In this document: one piece after another, positions 51,893 to 61,155 of the stretch
Numbering within the stretch: the stretch's first letter is position 1
Layout of the letters: each line of letters opens with the position of its first letter
Position numbers and translations under genes: made by a program
Assembly (NCBI RefSeq): GCF_003013475.1
Contig: NZ_PXZO01000001.1
Span: 404,633 to 468,632, forward strand
DNA length: 64,000 nucleotides
Source of the DNA: Brevibacillus porteri
GTDB taxonomy: Bacteria; Bacillota; Bacilli; Brevibacillales; Brevibacillaceae
Reading direction: 5' to 3'
The notes under the pieces: generated by a model
The model's input: only the letters and a program-made list of their open reading frames with translations
Told to the model about the DNA's origin: nothing
Database searches by the model: none

Positions 51893-52882
51893 ATGCATCA
51901 TGTTCTGGTAATCGGAGCAGGCACCATGGGGACTGTTCACGCAAAATCGTATGCTGCCATGGAAAACGTCAAGCTGGTCGGGATCGTCGATATCCGCAGC
52001 GAGAGAGGAAAAGAGCTGGCAGCCGAGACAAAAACGGAATGGTTTGAGAGCTATGAAGAAGCTATGGAAAAACTGGCGCAGGTCGACATCATAGATGTGT
52101 GTTTGCCTACGTACCTGCATAAAACTTATGTAAAAAGGGCAGCGGATGCAGGCAAGCATGTCATTTGCGAAAAGCCGTTAGCTCGTGATAAGGAAGAAGC
52201 TCGTTTTATCGTTGATTATTGCCGGGAGCAGAACGTCAAGCTGTTCGTCGGACACGTCCTGCGCTTTTTCCCAGAGTACGAGAAGTCCCGTCAGCTGGTT
52301 AATGACGGCGCGATTGGCAACGTTGGTGTGGCACGTACGTTCCGCGGTGGTATCTTCCCGACAGCGTGGAACGACTGGTACGCCGACTACAAAAACAGTG
52401 GCAGCCTTGTTTTAGATATGATCATTCACGATTTTGACTTTTTGCGTTGGTGCTTCGGGGATGTGGAGCGTGTGTACGCGAAAGGCTTGCTTGGCCGAGG
52501 TTTTGCCCGGATGGATTACGCACTGGTTACACTTCGCTTCAAGAACGGCATGATTGCACATGTGGAAGGCTCGTGGGCACATGAAGGCTTCGCGATGAAA
52601 ATGGAGCTGGCAGGAAAGGAAGGCATCATTGCCTACGACAGCTCGAAGGAAAAACCGTTAGTGGCGGTTAATCGCTCGAAGCAAGCGGGCATGAGCGGAG
52701 TCGCAGTTCCGGAGAGTCCGTTGCGTGAAAACCCGTATTTCAGAGAACTGAAGCATTTCATCGAATGCATCGACCGTGATCTGGAACCACTCGTGACGGC
52801 AGAAGACGCCGTGAAAGCGGTAGAAATCGCTCGTGCTGCGCTTGTGTCAATCGAAACGGGTAAACCCGTAACTTTGGTGTAG
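51893..52882 (+). CDS. Gfo/Idh/MocA family oxidoreductase 1
   Basis: A 329-aa NAD(P)-dependent sugar dehydrogenase-type enzyme: Rossmann domain (LVIGAGTMGTVHAKSYAAME), catalytic-region CEKPLARDKEEA and C-terminal beta-domain (DMIIHDFDFLRWCFG). Start ATG 51893 after AAAAGGAGTG. The three paralogues in this operon are only distantly similar, so each may act on a different sugar position or intermediate. Confidence 0.88.
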   Translation: MHHVLVIGAGTMGTVHAKSYAAMENVKLVGIVDIRSERGKELAAETKTEWFESYEEAMEKLAQVDIIDVCLPTYLHKTYVKRAADAGKHVICEKPLARDKEEARFIVDYCREQNVKLFVGHVLRFFPEYEKSRQLVNDGAIGNVGVARTFRGGIFPTAWNDWYADYKNSGSLVLDMIIHDFDFLRWCFGDVERVYAKGLLGRGFARMDYALVTLRFKNGMIAHVEGSWAHEGFAMKMELAGKEGIIAYDSSKEKPLVAVNRSKQAGMSGVAVPESPLRENPYFRELKHFIECIDRDLEPLVTAEDAVKAVEIARAALVSIETGKPVTLV

Positions 52883-52895
52883 GAGGGGACTGGAC

Positions 52896-53870
52896 ATGAA
52901 ACTCGGAATCATCAGTGTTGCACATATGCATGCATACAGCTACGCAAATGCGGTTGCGAAATTAGATGGGGTTCAATTGGTCGGGGTAGCAGACGAGGAT
53001 GAAGTGCGCGGAAAGGCGGCGGCTGAAACGTTTGGCGTTCCGTTCTTCTCCGATTATCATGAGCTGCTCGCAACGGATATCGATGCGGTCATCGTCACCT
53101 CGGAAAATGCCAAGCACCAAGAGCATACGTTAGCTTCAGCGAAGGCTGGCAAGCACATCTTGTGCGAAAAACCGCTGGCGACAACAGCAGAGGCTGCTCA
53201 AGAGATGATCGACTTTTGCCGCGAACAGGGCGTCATTTTGCAGACGGCATTCCCAGTGCGATTCCATCCGGCTGTCGTGCGAGCAAAGCAATTGGTGGAG
53301 CAAGGCAAAGTCGGACGTATCATGGCGATCCGCGGTACGAACCGTGGACAAAATCCTGGTGGCTGGTTCGTCGATCCGGAAAAATCCGGCGGAGGTGCAG
53401 TGATCGATCACACGGTTCATGTTGTTGATTTGATGCGCTGGTTCATGGACTCTGAAGTGCGTGAGGTTTATGCGGAGGTAGACAGCAAGTTTTCTGATAC
53501 ACCGATTGATGATTGCGGCATTTTGACCATGGAATTTGAGAACGGAGTTTTTGCCACACTCGATTGCAGCTGGTCTCGCAACAAGGCCTTCCCGACATGG
53601 GGTGACGTGACGATGGAAATTATCGGGACAGAAGGCACGATCTCGCTCGACGCTTTTTCTCAAAAGCTGGATGTCTATTCCAATGAAAAAGGCTTGAAGT
53701 GGGTCAACTGGGGCGATGACATGGACAGTCAATTGGTCAAAGATTTCGTCACCAGCGTGCGTGAAAAGAAAGCACCGTCGATTACTGGTGAAGACGGCTT
53801 GCGAGCGGTGGAAGTAGCACTCGCAGCTTATCAATCTGCTGAACAGAAGCAACCAGTCGTATTACGCTAG
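52896..53870 (+). CDS. Gfo/Idh/MocA family oxidoreductase 2
   Basis: A 324-aa oxidoreductase. Although the first residues (ISVAHMHAYSYANAVAKLDG) have VAHMHA instead of the usual GxGxxG, the CEKPLATTAEAAQEM and DHTVHVVDLMRWFMDSEV blocks are typical. GGAGGGG precedes the ATG. The missing glycine-rich motif suggests altered nucleotide use or a tight-bound cofactor. Confidence 0.85.
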   Translation: MKLGIISVAHMHAYSYANAVAKLDGVQLVGVADEDEVRGKAAAETFGVPFFSDYHELLATDIDAVIVTSENAKHQEHTLASAKAGKHILCEKPLATTAEAAQEMIDFCREQGVILQTAFPVRFHPAVVRAKQLVEQGKVGRIMAIRGTNRGQNPGGWFVDPEKSGGGAVIDHTVHVVDLMRWFMDSEVREVYAEVDSKFSDTPIDDCGILTMEFENGVFATLDCSWSRNKAFPTWGDVTMEIIGTEGTISLDAFSQKLDVYSNEKGLKWVNWGDDMDSQLVKDFVTSVREKKAPSITGEDGLRAVEVALAAYQSAEQKQPVVLR

Positions 53871-53885
53871 GACGGTGAATAAAGC

Positions 53886-54860
53886 ATGAGTGTACGTGTA
53901 GGCATGATCGGCGTAGGTGGAATCGGGCAGCATCATTTGAAAGGCTTGTTGACGGACGAAAGGGTAAAGGTCGTTGCAGTGTGCGACGTGAACCATGAGG
54001 CGGCTGCAGAGACTGCTGAGCGCATTGGTGCGCATGGCTACACCTCTTGGCGTGAGCTATTGGAGGTAGAAAAGCTGGATGCTTTGTTTGTGTGCGTCCC
54101 TCCTTTTGCACATGAAGAGATTGAGGAAACGGCGGCGGCGAAAGGCATTCATCTGTTTGTGGAAAAGCCAATTGGGCTGGACATACAGAAAGTGAACGAA
54201 AAGCAAGCGGCGATTGAAAAGGCAGGGATTATGACTGCAACTGGCTATTGCCTGCGCTATCTCGATACCGTGCAGGAAGCGAAAGCGTACTTGGAGGGCA
54301 AGTCGATTGCACTCGTCCGCGGCCATTATTTGACCAAGTTCGTCACGACGCCTTGGTGGAGGGAAATGGGCAAGTCAGGTGGACAGCTTGTCGAGCAGGC
54401 GACACATACGCTGGACATGATGCGGTATTTGGCAGGAGATATCGAGAAGGTCTATGCGCAGATGGCCTTACTCGTCTCGCGTGACATTCCAAACATCGAT
54501 ATTCCAGACGTGACTTCCATCAGTATGGTGTTTCAGTCAGGGGCGCTAGGACATCTGGATACGTGTTTCATCCAGCAGGATCACCGTACGAATGTAGAAA
54601 TCTTGGGCAAAGATTTCCGCGTCATGATTGACGGAAAGAAAGTAGTGATCATGGATGATGAGGGAACACGTACGAAAGAGAGCACGGTGGATATGTACGT
54701 GGAGCAAGATCGGGCATTTATCACAGCGATTTTGACAGGGGATCGCAGCTTGATTCTGTCGCCGTATGAATCAGCAAGAAAGACGCTAGAAGTAACGTTG
54801 GCAGCGAATCAATCGGCACAAGAAGGAAAGCTTGTCGCTATTTTGAGAAAAGGGGAGTGA
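53886..54860 (+). CDS. Gfo/Idh/MocA family oxidoreductase 3
   Basis: A 324-aa oxidoreductase with a canonical Rossmann start (VGMIGVGGIGQHHLKGLLTD), VEKPIGLDIQKVNE and EQATHTLDMMRYLAGDIEKV. GGACGGTGAA precedes the ATG, 15 bp after the previous gene; the ribosome site is weaker than usual. It ends inside the next gene's start region. Confidence 0.88.
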   Translation: MSVRVGMIGVGGIGQHHLKGLLTDERVKVVAVCDVNHEAAAETAERIGAHGYTSWRELLEVEKLDALFVCVPPFAHEEIEETAAAKGIHLFVEKPIGLDIQKVNEKQAAIEKAGIMTATGYCLRYLDTVQEAKAYLEGKSIALVRGHYLTKFVTTPWWREMGKSGGQLVEQATHTLDMMRYLAGDIEKVYAQMALLVSRDIPNIDIPDVTSISMVFQSGALGHLDTCFIQQDHRTNVEILGKDFRVMIDGKKVVIMDDEGTRTKESTVDMYVEQDRAFITAILTGDRSLILSPYESARKTLEVTLAANQSAQEGKLVAILRKGE

Positions 54861-54865
54861 GCAAC

Positions 54866-55690
54866 ATGGCTTTTCAAAAGGGAATTAATGCGTGGTGCTT
54901 CCCAAAGGAAACAAGCGTGCAAGAAATGTTTCGCCAGGCGAAGGCGAATGGTTATCAAGGGGTAGAACTAAATTTGGACGAGGGAGATGCTCCCTTTCAT
55001 CTAGAAATGACAGAGCAGGAATTAAAGGGCTTGGCGGACGAGGCTCGTGAACTAGGATTGGAGCTGCCAAGCGTCTCTACGGCCCTTTTATGGAAATATC
55101 CGTTGACACACAATGAGGAAGCGATCCGCGAGCAAGGCATTTGTGTTGTCGAGAAAATGATAGAGGCGGCAAGCATTTTTGGCTCACGGACCGTTCTCGT
55201 CGTCCCAGGTCTCGTGACAGCTGAGGTGTCGTACGAAACGGCCTACGAGCGGGCGCGTGAAGCATTGCAACGCTTGGCAAAGAAGGCGGAGCAGCATCAG
55301 GTATACATCGGGGTAGAAAACGTGTGGAACAAGTTTTTGCTCAGTCCACTGGAGATGGCCCGCTTGATCGATGAAGTAGACAGCCCTTGGGTAGGAGCGT
55401 ATTTTGATGTAGGCAACGTGCTGCAATTCGGTTTTCCTGAGCAATGGATTCGCATTTTGGGCAAGAGAATCCGAGCTATTCACGTCAAAGATTTCAAGAC
55501 GTCGACAGGCAACATCACAGGTTTCGTGCCGCTGCTTGCTGGCGATATTCCATGGAACCGTGTGGTGGAAGCATTGCGTGAGATCGGGTACGACGGCTAC
55601 ATCATCCCGGAAATCTCGCCTTACAGCCAGTTGCCTGAGCAATTGATCGCGCATACGTCCCAAGCGTTGGACGCCATTTTTCAATCGTGA
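54866..55690 (+). CDS. xylose-isomerase-like TIM-barrel sugar isomerase/epimerase
   Basis: A 274-aa sugar phosphate isomerase/epimerase-type barrel. Metal ligands are likely Glu in IGVENVWN, Asp/His in GAYFDVGNVLQFG and HVKDFKTSTG, and Glu in YIIPEIS. Start ATG 54866 after GGGGAG, with an in-frame GTG at 54857 that overlaps the previous stop. Might epimerise or eliminate a ketosugar intermediate (inference). Confidence 0.85.
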   Translation: MAFQKGINAWCFPKETSVQEMFRQAKANGYQGVELNLDEGDAPFHLEMTEQELKGLADEARELGLELPSVSTALLWKYPLTHNEEAIREQGICVVEKMIEAASIFGSRTVLVVPGLVTAEVSYETAYERAREALQRLAKKAEQHQVYIGVENVWNKFLLSPLEMARLIDEVDSPWVGAYFDVGNVLQFGFPEQWIRILGKRIRAIHVKDFKTSTGNITGFVPLLAGDIPWNRVVEALREIGYDGYIIPEISPYSQLPEQLIAHTSQALDAIFQS

Positions 55691-56704
55691 ATGGACAGCA
55701 AGGATGTGAAGCGTAAGATGAATCAAGACAAACCATATGCCATAGGGATTGATCTGGGTGGTACCAAGATCATAGTAGCGATTGTCGACCAGCATGGCAA
55801 CATCCTCAGTCAGGCGAACGCAGCGACTCAAACAGAAGAGGCAGCGCAGACAGTCATCGGTCGTATCGGTGATTTGGTGCAGACTGTCTTAGACGATAGC
55901 GGCATCCATCTCTCTCGCATTCGCGGGATCGGGATTGCAACTGCGGGAATTATTGATACACAGCGCCAAATGGTCATTTTTGCGAGCAATCTAAACTGGA
56001 GCGATGTGCCGATCGGCGCGATGCTTCAGGAGCGGTTTGGCGTAGCTGTGCAATTGATCAATGATGCCAATGCAGCAGCGGTAGCAGAATGGGCGTTTGG
56101 AGGTGCAAGAGGCACGAAAGACTTGATCTATGTAACGGTCAGTACGGGTGTTGGTGCTGGCATTATTAGTGGAGGACGGCTGATTACAGGTGTTGGCGAT
56201 AGTGCCGGGGAGTTCGGGCATATTTCGCTTGATCCCGAAGGACCGTTGTGCGTGTGCGGGAATAGAGGATGCCTGGAAAATTACACGTCTGGGCTGGCTT
56301 TGGCAAGTAGAGCCAGGGATCAGCTTCTACAGGGTGTTACCAGCTCGTTGCTCGTTGAAAATGGGAATGACCTGAGCAGGATAACGGCTAGAGAGGTTGG
56401 AGAGGCAGCGGTTCGGGGAGATTTACTCAGCATGACCTTGATGAAGGAAGCTGGTTATTATCTCGGAGTCGGGCTGACCAATCTGATCCATCTGTTCAAT
56501 CCGCAGGTGATTGTCATTGGTGGTGGTGTGATGAAGAACGGACAGCTACTGCTTGCGGAAGCGAAGAACGTCATTCGCGAGCGCTCTATCTCCCGGATGG
56601 CAAACCAAGCGAACATCCAGTTGACTACAATTGGAGCGGAAGCAGGTGTGCTCGGTGCAGCAGGCATGTATTATCCGTCCGAGCGTGAAATGGTTGAGGT
56701 TTAA
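55691..56704 (+). CDS. ROK-family sugar kinase (glucokinase-type)
   Basis: A 337-aa kinase. ATP motif YAIGIDLGGTKIIVA, sugar-binding NDANAAAVAEWAFG, STGVGAGIISGG, zinc site GHISLDPEGPLCVCGNRGCL and GVGLTNLIHLFNPQVIVIGG. Unlike the ROK repressor at 47321, it has no helix-turn-helix. ATG 55691 touches the previous stop (coupled translation); ATG 55718 is also possible. Last gene of the operon; probably phosphorylates the imported or processed sugar. Confidence 0.9.
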   Translation: MDSKDVKRKMNQDKPYAIGIDLGGTKIIVAIVDQHGNILSQANAATQTEEAAQTVIGRIGDLVQTVLDDSGIHLSRIRGIGIATAGIIDTQRQMVIFASNLNWSDVPIGAMLQERFGVAVQLINDANAAAVAEWAFGGARGTKDLIYVTVSTGVGAGIISGGRLITGVGDSAGEFGHISLDPEGPLCVCGNRGCLENYTSGLALASRARDQLLQGVTSSLLVENGNDLSRITAREVGEAAVRGDLLSMTLMKEAGYYLGVGLTNLIHLFNPQVIVIGGGVMKNGQLLLAEAKNVIRERSISRMANQANIQLTTIGAEAGVLGAAGMYYPSEREMVEV

Positions 56705-56856
56705 TAGAATGAGAGTTGTGGGGGCCGATGCTTGAATACATCGGCTTTTTCCTATGAAAGCGGACATAGAAGCCTAGACCTAGATTCTTTTCTTTTGGTA
56801 AAATATAGATTGGAAAAATTTTCGCATGAATAGAGAGAAATATACGGAGGGGTACC

Positions 56857-57687
56857 ATGGCAGAAGCCAAAACAGCAAAAGCAGCGAAGAAGCCAGGATT
56901 TTTCAAAGAACTCATTACTTTTTTGTTTGTAGTTGCCTTAATCCTCGGAATTGCCAGCGGTGCTATTTTCTATTTATCTGGGAAAAATCTTGATGATTTA
57001 CTAGGTGCGCGACCTGTAGCGAAAAAGGAAGTGAATCAGCCTGCAACTACTCCTGCACCCAAAAGTCCGGCGTCGACAGATCAAGAAGCGGGCACAAATC
57101 AGCGTTCAAACGCTGTAGCTGTTTCCTCTGAGGGAACTGGTGCAACGGACGTGGCAATGCCAGCGGCTTATCCCGTCGAAACGCCAGGCCAACAAAGTAA
57201 TGAGGGAGGACAGGTAGCACGAACCGAACTTCCTACTGAAAAGGGAGCACTCAAGGGCACGATTACGTGGCAATATAACGATTTTGTTGGGACGAAGCCG
57301 GATGTGAATGCAAGGATTTACCTCATTCCTACTGACTTTGATAAAAATACGATTACAGATCTGGAAGAGGGTATGTTTGCGTATGATACCATTGCTCCAA
57401 AAGGCTCGGGATTGTATGCTGCAAAAGCAAATGGGTATGGAAATTACGAGATCGGCAACGTGCCTGCTGGGGAATATCATATCTTAGTAGTGTCAAAACA
57501 AACCATTCGAAATGTGCAGGAACCTGTAGATGACCTTACTGCCTATACGTTAAATCCGTACGTTAGGGATTGGGAAAATTTCGAAGCCGCTACGTTTTTG
57601 TTGTATAAACATGTACTTTCAAAAATTACGATTGAAGAAAACCAAACGCTCGATTTTAGCCACGATTTTGGTAATACCTATATTTAA
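56857..57687 (+). CDS. membrane-anchored protein with carboxypeptidase-regulatory-like domain
   Basis: A 276-aa protein: basic N terminus, one transmembrane helix at about residues 23-46, a long Pro/Ala/Ser/Thr-rich linker (about 55-120), then a compact beta-sandwich (ALKGTITWQYNDFVGTKPDV, GYGNYEIGNVPAGEYHILVV) of the carboxypeptidase-regulatory-like type. GGAGGGG precedes the ATG. Exposed outside the cell, partner unknown. Confidence 0.7.
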   Translation: MAEAKTAKAAKKPGFFKELITFLFVVALILGIASGAIFYLSGKNLDDLLGARPVAKKEVNQPATTPAPKSPASTDQEAGTNQRSNAVAVSSEGTGATDVAMPAAYPVETPGQQSNEGGQVARTELPTEKGALKGTITWQYNDFVGTKPDVNARIYLIPTDFDKNTITDLEEGMFAYDTIAPKGSGLYAAKANGYGNYEIGNVPAGEYHILVVSKQTIRNVQEPVDDLTAYTLNPYVRDWENFEAATFLLYKHVLSKITIEENQTLDFSHDFGNTYI

Positions 57688-57811
57688 GCTTGTTTTGGCC
57701 TTTAGACTCATGGGGTTTTCCCCCGCGATTCATGTATCATAAAACTATGGCACGTTTTGGCAGGAAAAACAGGTCAAACGTAATAGAAATTGTGGGTAAA
57801 GGGGTCGCAGC

Positions 57812-58864
57812 ATGAAGGGAAAAAACAAAAGCATCATGATCGTCATGGCTCTGGTCATCGTCTCATTGCTGGGATACGCAGGCTATCGATTCTTTGGTCC
57901 TGTGACACTGGCGGAAGGGTATTTGTATGAAGACGATACACGCATGCTATACACGAGTGTCACGGTGAATAACGAGAAAGTAAACGTTGAAATGAAGGAT
58001 TCCATCGTCGAAGCAGAAGACAGCATCCCTGTTCTGAAAACTGAGTCGATCTTGCTGGAGGGAACGTTGGAGGGTGAGAAGCTGACTCTCAAAAATCCGG
58101 CAACTGGTCAGGATATCATCGGCACAGTGAAGGGTGATGAGCTCCAATTTGACGGCCTGCTTATGGAAGAGAATAAAGGACTGACGAGTCTTGTTGCCAC
58201 AAACAAAAGCGCGTACGAAAGCAAATTGGCGACATTAACCAAGCGCATCAACGAAGAAGCGGAAGTAAAAAAGAAAGAAGTAGCAGAACAAAGAGTCAAA
58301 GAAGCATCACGTGTCGACTTCGCCAAAAAAGTAGAACAGACAGGAAAGCTAGAGGCTGATCTGATTGAAACGGCAAAGTATTTGGACGAGCTGCAATTTA
58401 CGGATGAAGCGCAGTTTTCAAACGATCAAATAGCGGAGCTGCAAAGACTGTTGGAAGAGATTCGTACCTATTCGACGCAGCCAGGCTTGAGCAAGATGGA
58501 ATTCGAGGTCATGCAAGGAACGCTGGGCAGTATGAAGGTGTTGGTCGATGGGATGAACACGATGGATGGCTCGATCCAGGATAAAAACAAAAACATGCAG
58601 GAAATGATCGCCATCATGGAGACCGACATGAAGGATATCCAAACGATATGGGCGGAAATCAAAGCGAGCGTGCCGGATGCCGAGAAACGGGAAAAAGCAA
58701 TCCATGCGGCAGTCAAGACGGCGAATGATTCAATCGCGCAGGCGAAGCAACGCCAAGGCTCGGTAGACAAAAGCGGACAAGCTAAAGTGAAAGAAACCGC
58801 GAACAGTCTGTATCAACAAGCGGTGAATGTACTGAATCAGACAAAAGCAAAGTATGGTTTTTAG
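57812..58864 (+). CDS. membrane-anchored coiled-coil protein, hypothetical
   Basis: A 350-aa protein with a signal anchor at about residues 8-26, a beta-rich N-terminal section (about 30-110) and then a long Lys/Glu-rich helical coiled-coil region (EEAEVKKKEVAEQRVKEASR). Unrecognised. Its stop is followed by a terminator; it is separated from the previous gene by 124 bp, so may be a unit of its own. Confidence 0.65.
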   Translation: MKGKNKSIMIVMALVIVSLLGYAGYRFFGPVTLAEGYLYEDDTRMLYTSVTVNNEKVNVEMKDSIVEAEDSIPVLKTESILLEGTLEGEKLTLKNPATGQDIIGTVKGDELQFDGLLMEENKGLTSLVATNKSAYESKLATLTKRINEEAEVKKKEVAEQRVKEASRVDFAKKVEQTGKLEADLIETAKYLDELQFTDEAQFSNDQIAELQRLLEEIRTYSTQPGLSKMEFEVMQGTLGSMKVLVDGMNTMDGSIQDKNKNMQEMIAIMETDMKDIQTIWAEIKASVPDAEKREKAIHAAVKTANDSIAQAKQRQGSVDKSGQAKVKETANSLYQQAVNVLNQTKAKYGF

Positions 58865-58872
58865 ACAGGAAC

Positions 58873-58896
58873 AAGGCTCTCATTTGAGAGCTTTTT
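58873..58896 (+). terminator. terminator after the coiled-coil gene
   Basis: GCTCTC-ATTT-GAGAGC followed by T5. Confidence 0.8.
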
Positions 58897-58997
58897 CCCA
58901 TTTGGGCACCCTTGTCGTTTTCAGGTCGAAAAAATTGTATTATTCTTATAGTATTACTAAGGGATAATCACAAGGCAAATTTTCCAGGAGGAGTACG

Positions 58998-59912
58998 ATG
59001 AGCGTCTACCAGAACATTACCGAATTGATTGGAAATACGCCGATTGTTCGACTGAGGCGCATGGTTCCTGAAGGAGCAGCAGAAGTTTTTGTGAAGTTGG
59101 AGAAATTCAATCCGTCCGGAAGTGTGAAGGACCGCGCTGCCTACAATCTGATTTTGACGGCTGAGCAAGCGGGACTGATCCAACCGGGGGATACGATCAT
59201 AGAGCCGACGAGCGGAAATACCGGAATCGGCTTGGCGATGAATGCCGCAGCAAAAGGCTATCGCGCGATTTTGGTCATGCCTGACAATATGTCGAAGGAA
59301 CGGATCAATATATTGAAAGCGTATGGGGCAGAGGTGGTATTGACACCGAGCGAGCTGAGAATGCCGGGGGCGATTGCCAAAGCGCAAGAGCTGCAAAAAG
59401 AGATTCCGCGCAGCTTTATTCCTCAGCAATTCGAGAATCAGGCGAACCCGGACATTCATCGAACGACGACAGCTGAGGAAATTTTTACGCAAACGAATGG
59501 TCGACTGGATGCTTTTGTCGCCACTGCTGGGACAGGTGGAACGATTACCGGGACAGGCGAAGCGTTGCGGGAAAAGCTCCCAGAGCTGTATATCGCTGTT
59601 GTCGAACCAAAAGGCTCCCCGGTTCTGTCTGGCGGAAAGCCTGGTCCACATAAACTGGTCGGTACGAGCCCTGGTTTTGTTCCGCAAATCCTGAATACAA
59701 ACATTTATAATGAAATCATTCAAATCGCAGACGAAGACGCCCTACAAAGCATGAGGCAGCTTGCAGCGTTGGAAGGGATTCTCGTCGGCCCGTCATCGGG
59801 TGCCTCGGTCTTTGCTGTCATCACGATTGCGAAAAGGCTGGGAGTGGGTAAGCGGGTCGTTTGCATTGCGCCTGACACGGGGGAGCGGTATTTGAGTATG
59901 AATCTTTTCTAA
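58998..59912 (+). CDS. cysteine synthase family PLP enzyme
   Basis: A 304-aa O-acetylserine sulfhydrylase-type enzyme. PLP lysine in FNPSGSVKDRAAYN, the substrate-loop TSGNTGIGLAMN, the phosphate-binding GTGGTITG and the C-terminal PSSGAS. Same length and text as CysK/CysM; substrate not assignable from sequence. CAGGAGGAG precedes the ATG. Confidence 0.9.
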   Translation: MSVYQNITELIGNTPIVRLRRMVPEGAAEVFVKLEKFNPSGSVKDRAAYNLILTAEQAGLIQPGDTIIEPTSGNTGIGLAMNAAAKGYRAILVMPDNMSKERINILKAYGAEVVLTPSELRMPGAIAKAQELQKEIPRSFIPQQFENQANPDIHRTTTAEEIFTQTNGRLDAFVATAGTGGTITGTGEALREKLPELYIAVVEPKGSPVLSGGKPGPHKLVGTSPGFVPQILNTNIYNEIIQIADEDALQSMRQLAALEGILVGPSSGASVFAVITIAKRLGVGKRVVCIAPDTGERYLSMNLF

Positions 59913-59927
59913 TTAGGAGAAAAGGCG

Positions 59928-61097
59928 ATGAGCAACGAAAAACACGCGCTGATCATTGGGGCAGGCTTGAGCGGGCTTGCATCAGCGCTTGCCTTGAAGC
60001 AAAAGGGGTGGCAAGTGACGCTTTATGAGCAGGCACGGGAGCATAAAGGAATCGGTGCTGGAATCGTTTTGGCTGCCAATGCGATGAAGGCATTGGATAA
60101 GCTGGGAGTTGGACAGGAAGTACGCGAGCTTGGGGCAGCTGTCCGTTCAGCAAGGATTCGCGACTGGAAGGGAAATTTGTTAGTCGAGCTACCTGTCACG
60201 GAACAAGCAGAACGGTACGGGGCTGACAGCTACTTGATTCATCGGGCTGATCTACAGCAGGCTCTTTTGGCGAAAATCTCAACACATGAATTGGTTTTAG
60301 GCAAGCAGTTCGTTTCTTTTTCTCAAAAAGAAGCAAGGGTTCAAGCCGCTTTTGCAGATGGGTCAAGTACACATGGGGCGATTCTGATCGGAGCGGACGG
60401 GATTCATTCTCATGTACGGAAGAGACTGTTCGGTGAAGAGTCGATGAGATACTCCGGGTACACGGCGATTCGCGGGATTGCTACTTACCAAGACCCTCGT
60501 TATCCACTGGAGTCAGGAGGCGGCTTTGAAGCATGGGGCAGGGGGATTCGTTTCGGGTTTTCCCATATCGGCAACAATCGAATTCATTGGTTTGCCGCCA
60601 TCAATGCACCTGAGGGAGAAAAGGATGGACCGCTGGGCCGAAAGCGAGAGACTTTGCGCCGACTGGATGGCTGGTATGAGCCAGTACGTGCAGTGATTGA
60701 GGCGACAGAGGATGCAGCCATCTTGCGGCATGATATTTACGATCGTGCACCACTCAGGAGATGGAGTGAGGGTCGAGTTACATTAGTAGGCGATGCGGCC
60801 CATCCGATGCTGCCGAATCTGGGGCAAGGAGCGGGGCAGGGAATGGAAGACGCACTTGTGCTGGCCAGATGCTTGGCAGAAGCCGATGCGGACTCGGACT
60901 CGGCTTATGCTTTGCGTATGTATGAAGAGAAACGGAAGAAGCGGGCGAATGCGATTGTGAAAGGTTCGCGCTTAATGGGGGCAGTCACCCAGTGGGAAAA
61001 TCCGCTGGCCATCGCGACCCGTCATTTCCTGTTAAAAACGATTCCTGCCCGTATCCAGAGCAGAAGACTGGACTGGATTGTTGGACACGAAGTGTGA
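59928..61097 (+). CDS. FAD-dependent monooxygenase (aromatic hydroxylase-type)
   Basis: A 389-aa group A flavin monooxygenase. Dinucleotide motif LIIGAGLSGLASALALKQKG, the DG motif IGADGIHSHVRKRLFG and the GD motif TLVGDAAHPMLPNLGQGAGQ. Substrate unknown (salicylate/3-hydroxybenzoate or a urate-type relative are typical). It lies 15 bp after the cysteine synthase-like gene; GGAGAAAAGG precedes the ATG, so the two are likely co-transcribed, an unusual pairing. Confidence 0.88.
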   Translation: MSNEKHALIIGAGLSGLASALALKQKGWQVTLYEQAREHKGIGAGIVLAANAMKALDKLGVGQEVRELGAAVRSARIRDWKGNLLVELPVTEQAERYGADSYLIHRADLQQALLAKISTHELVLGKQFVSFSQKEARVQAAFADGSSTHGAILIGADGIHSHVRKRLFGEESMRYSGYTAIRGIATYQDPRYPLESGGGFEAWGRGIRFGFSHIGNNRIHWFAAINAPEGEKDGPLGRKRETLRRLDGWYEPVRAVIEATEDAAILRHDIYDRAPLRRWSEGRVTLVGDAAHPMLPNLGQGAGQGMEDALVLARCLAEADADSDSAYALRMYEEKRKKRANAIVKGSRLMGAVTQWENPLAIATRHFLLKTIPARIQSRRLDWIVGHEV

Positions 61098-61110
61098 ATA
61101 CGGCGGCAGA

Positions 61111-61143
61111 AAAAAGGCAAGGTGCATGAGGCCCTTGCCTTTC
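61111..61143. terminator. terminator between convergent genes
   Basis: AAAGGCAAGG and CCTTGCCTTT pair with A/T tracts on both sides. Confidence 0.8.
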
Positions 61144-61155
61144 AACTTTGTCCGC

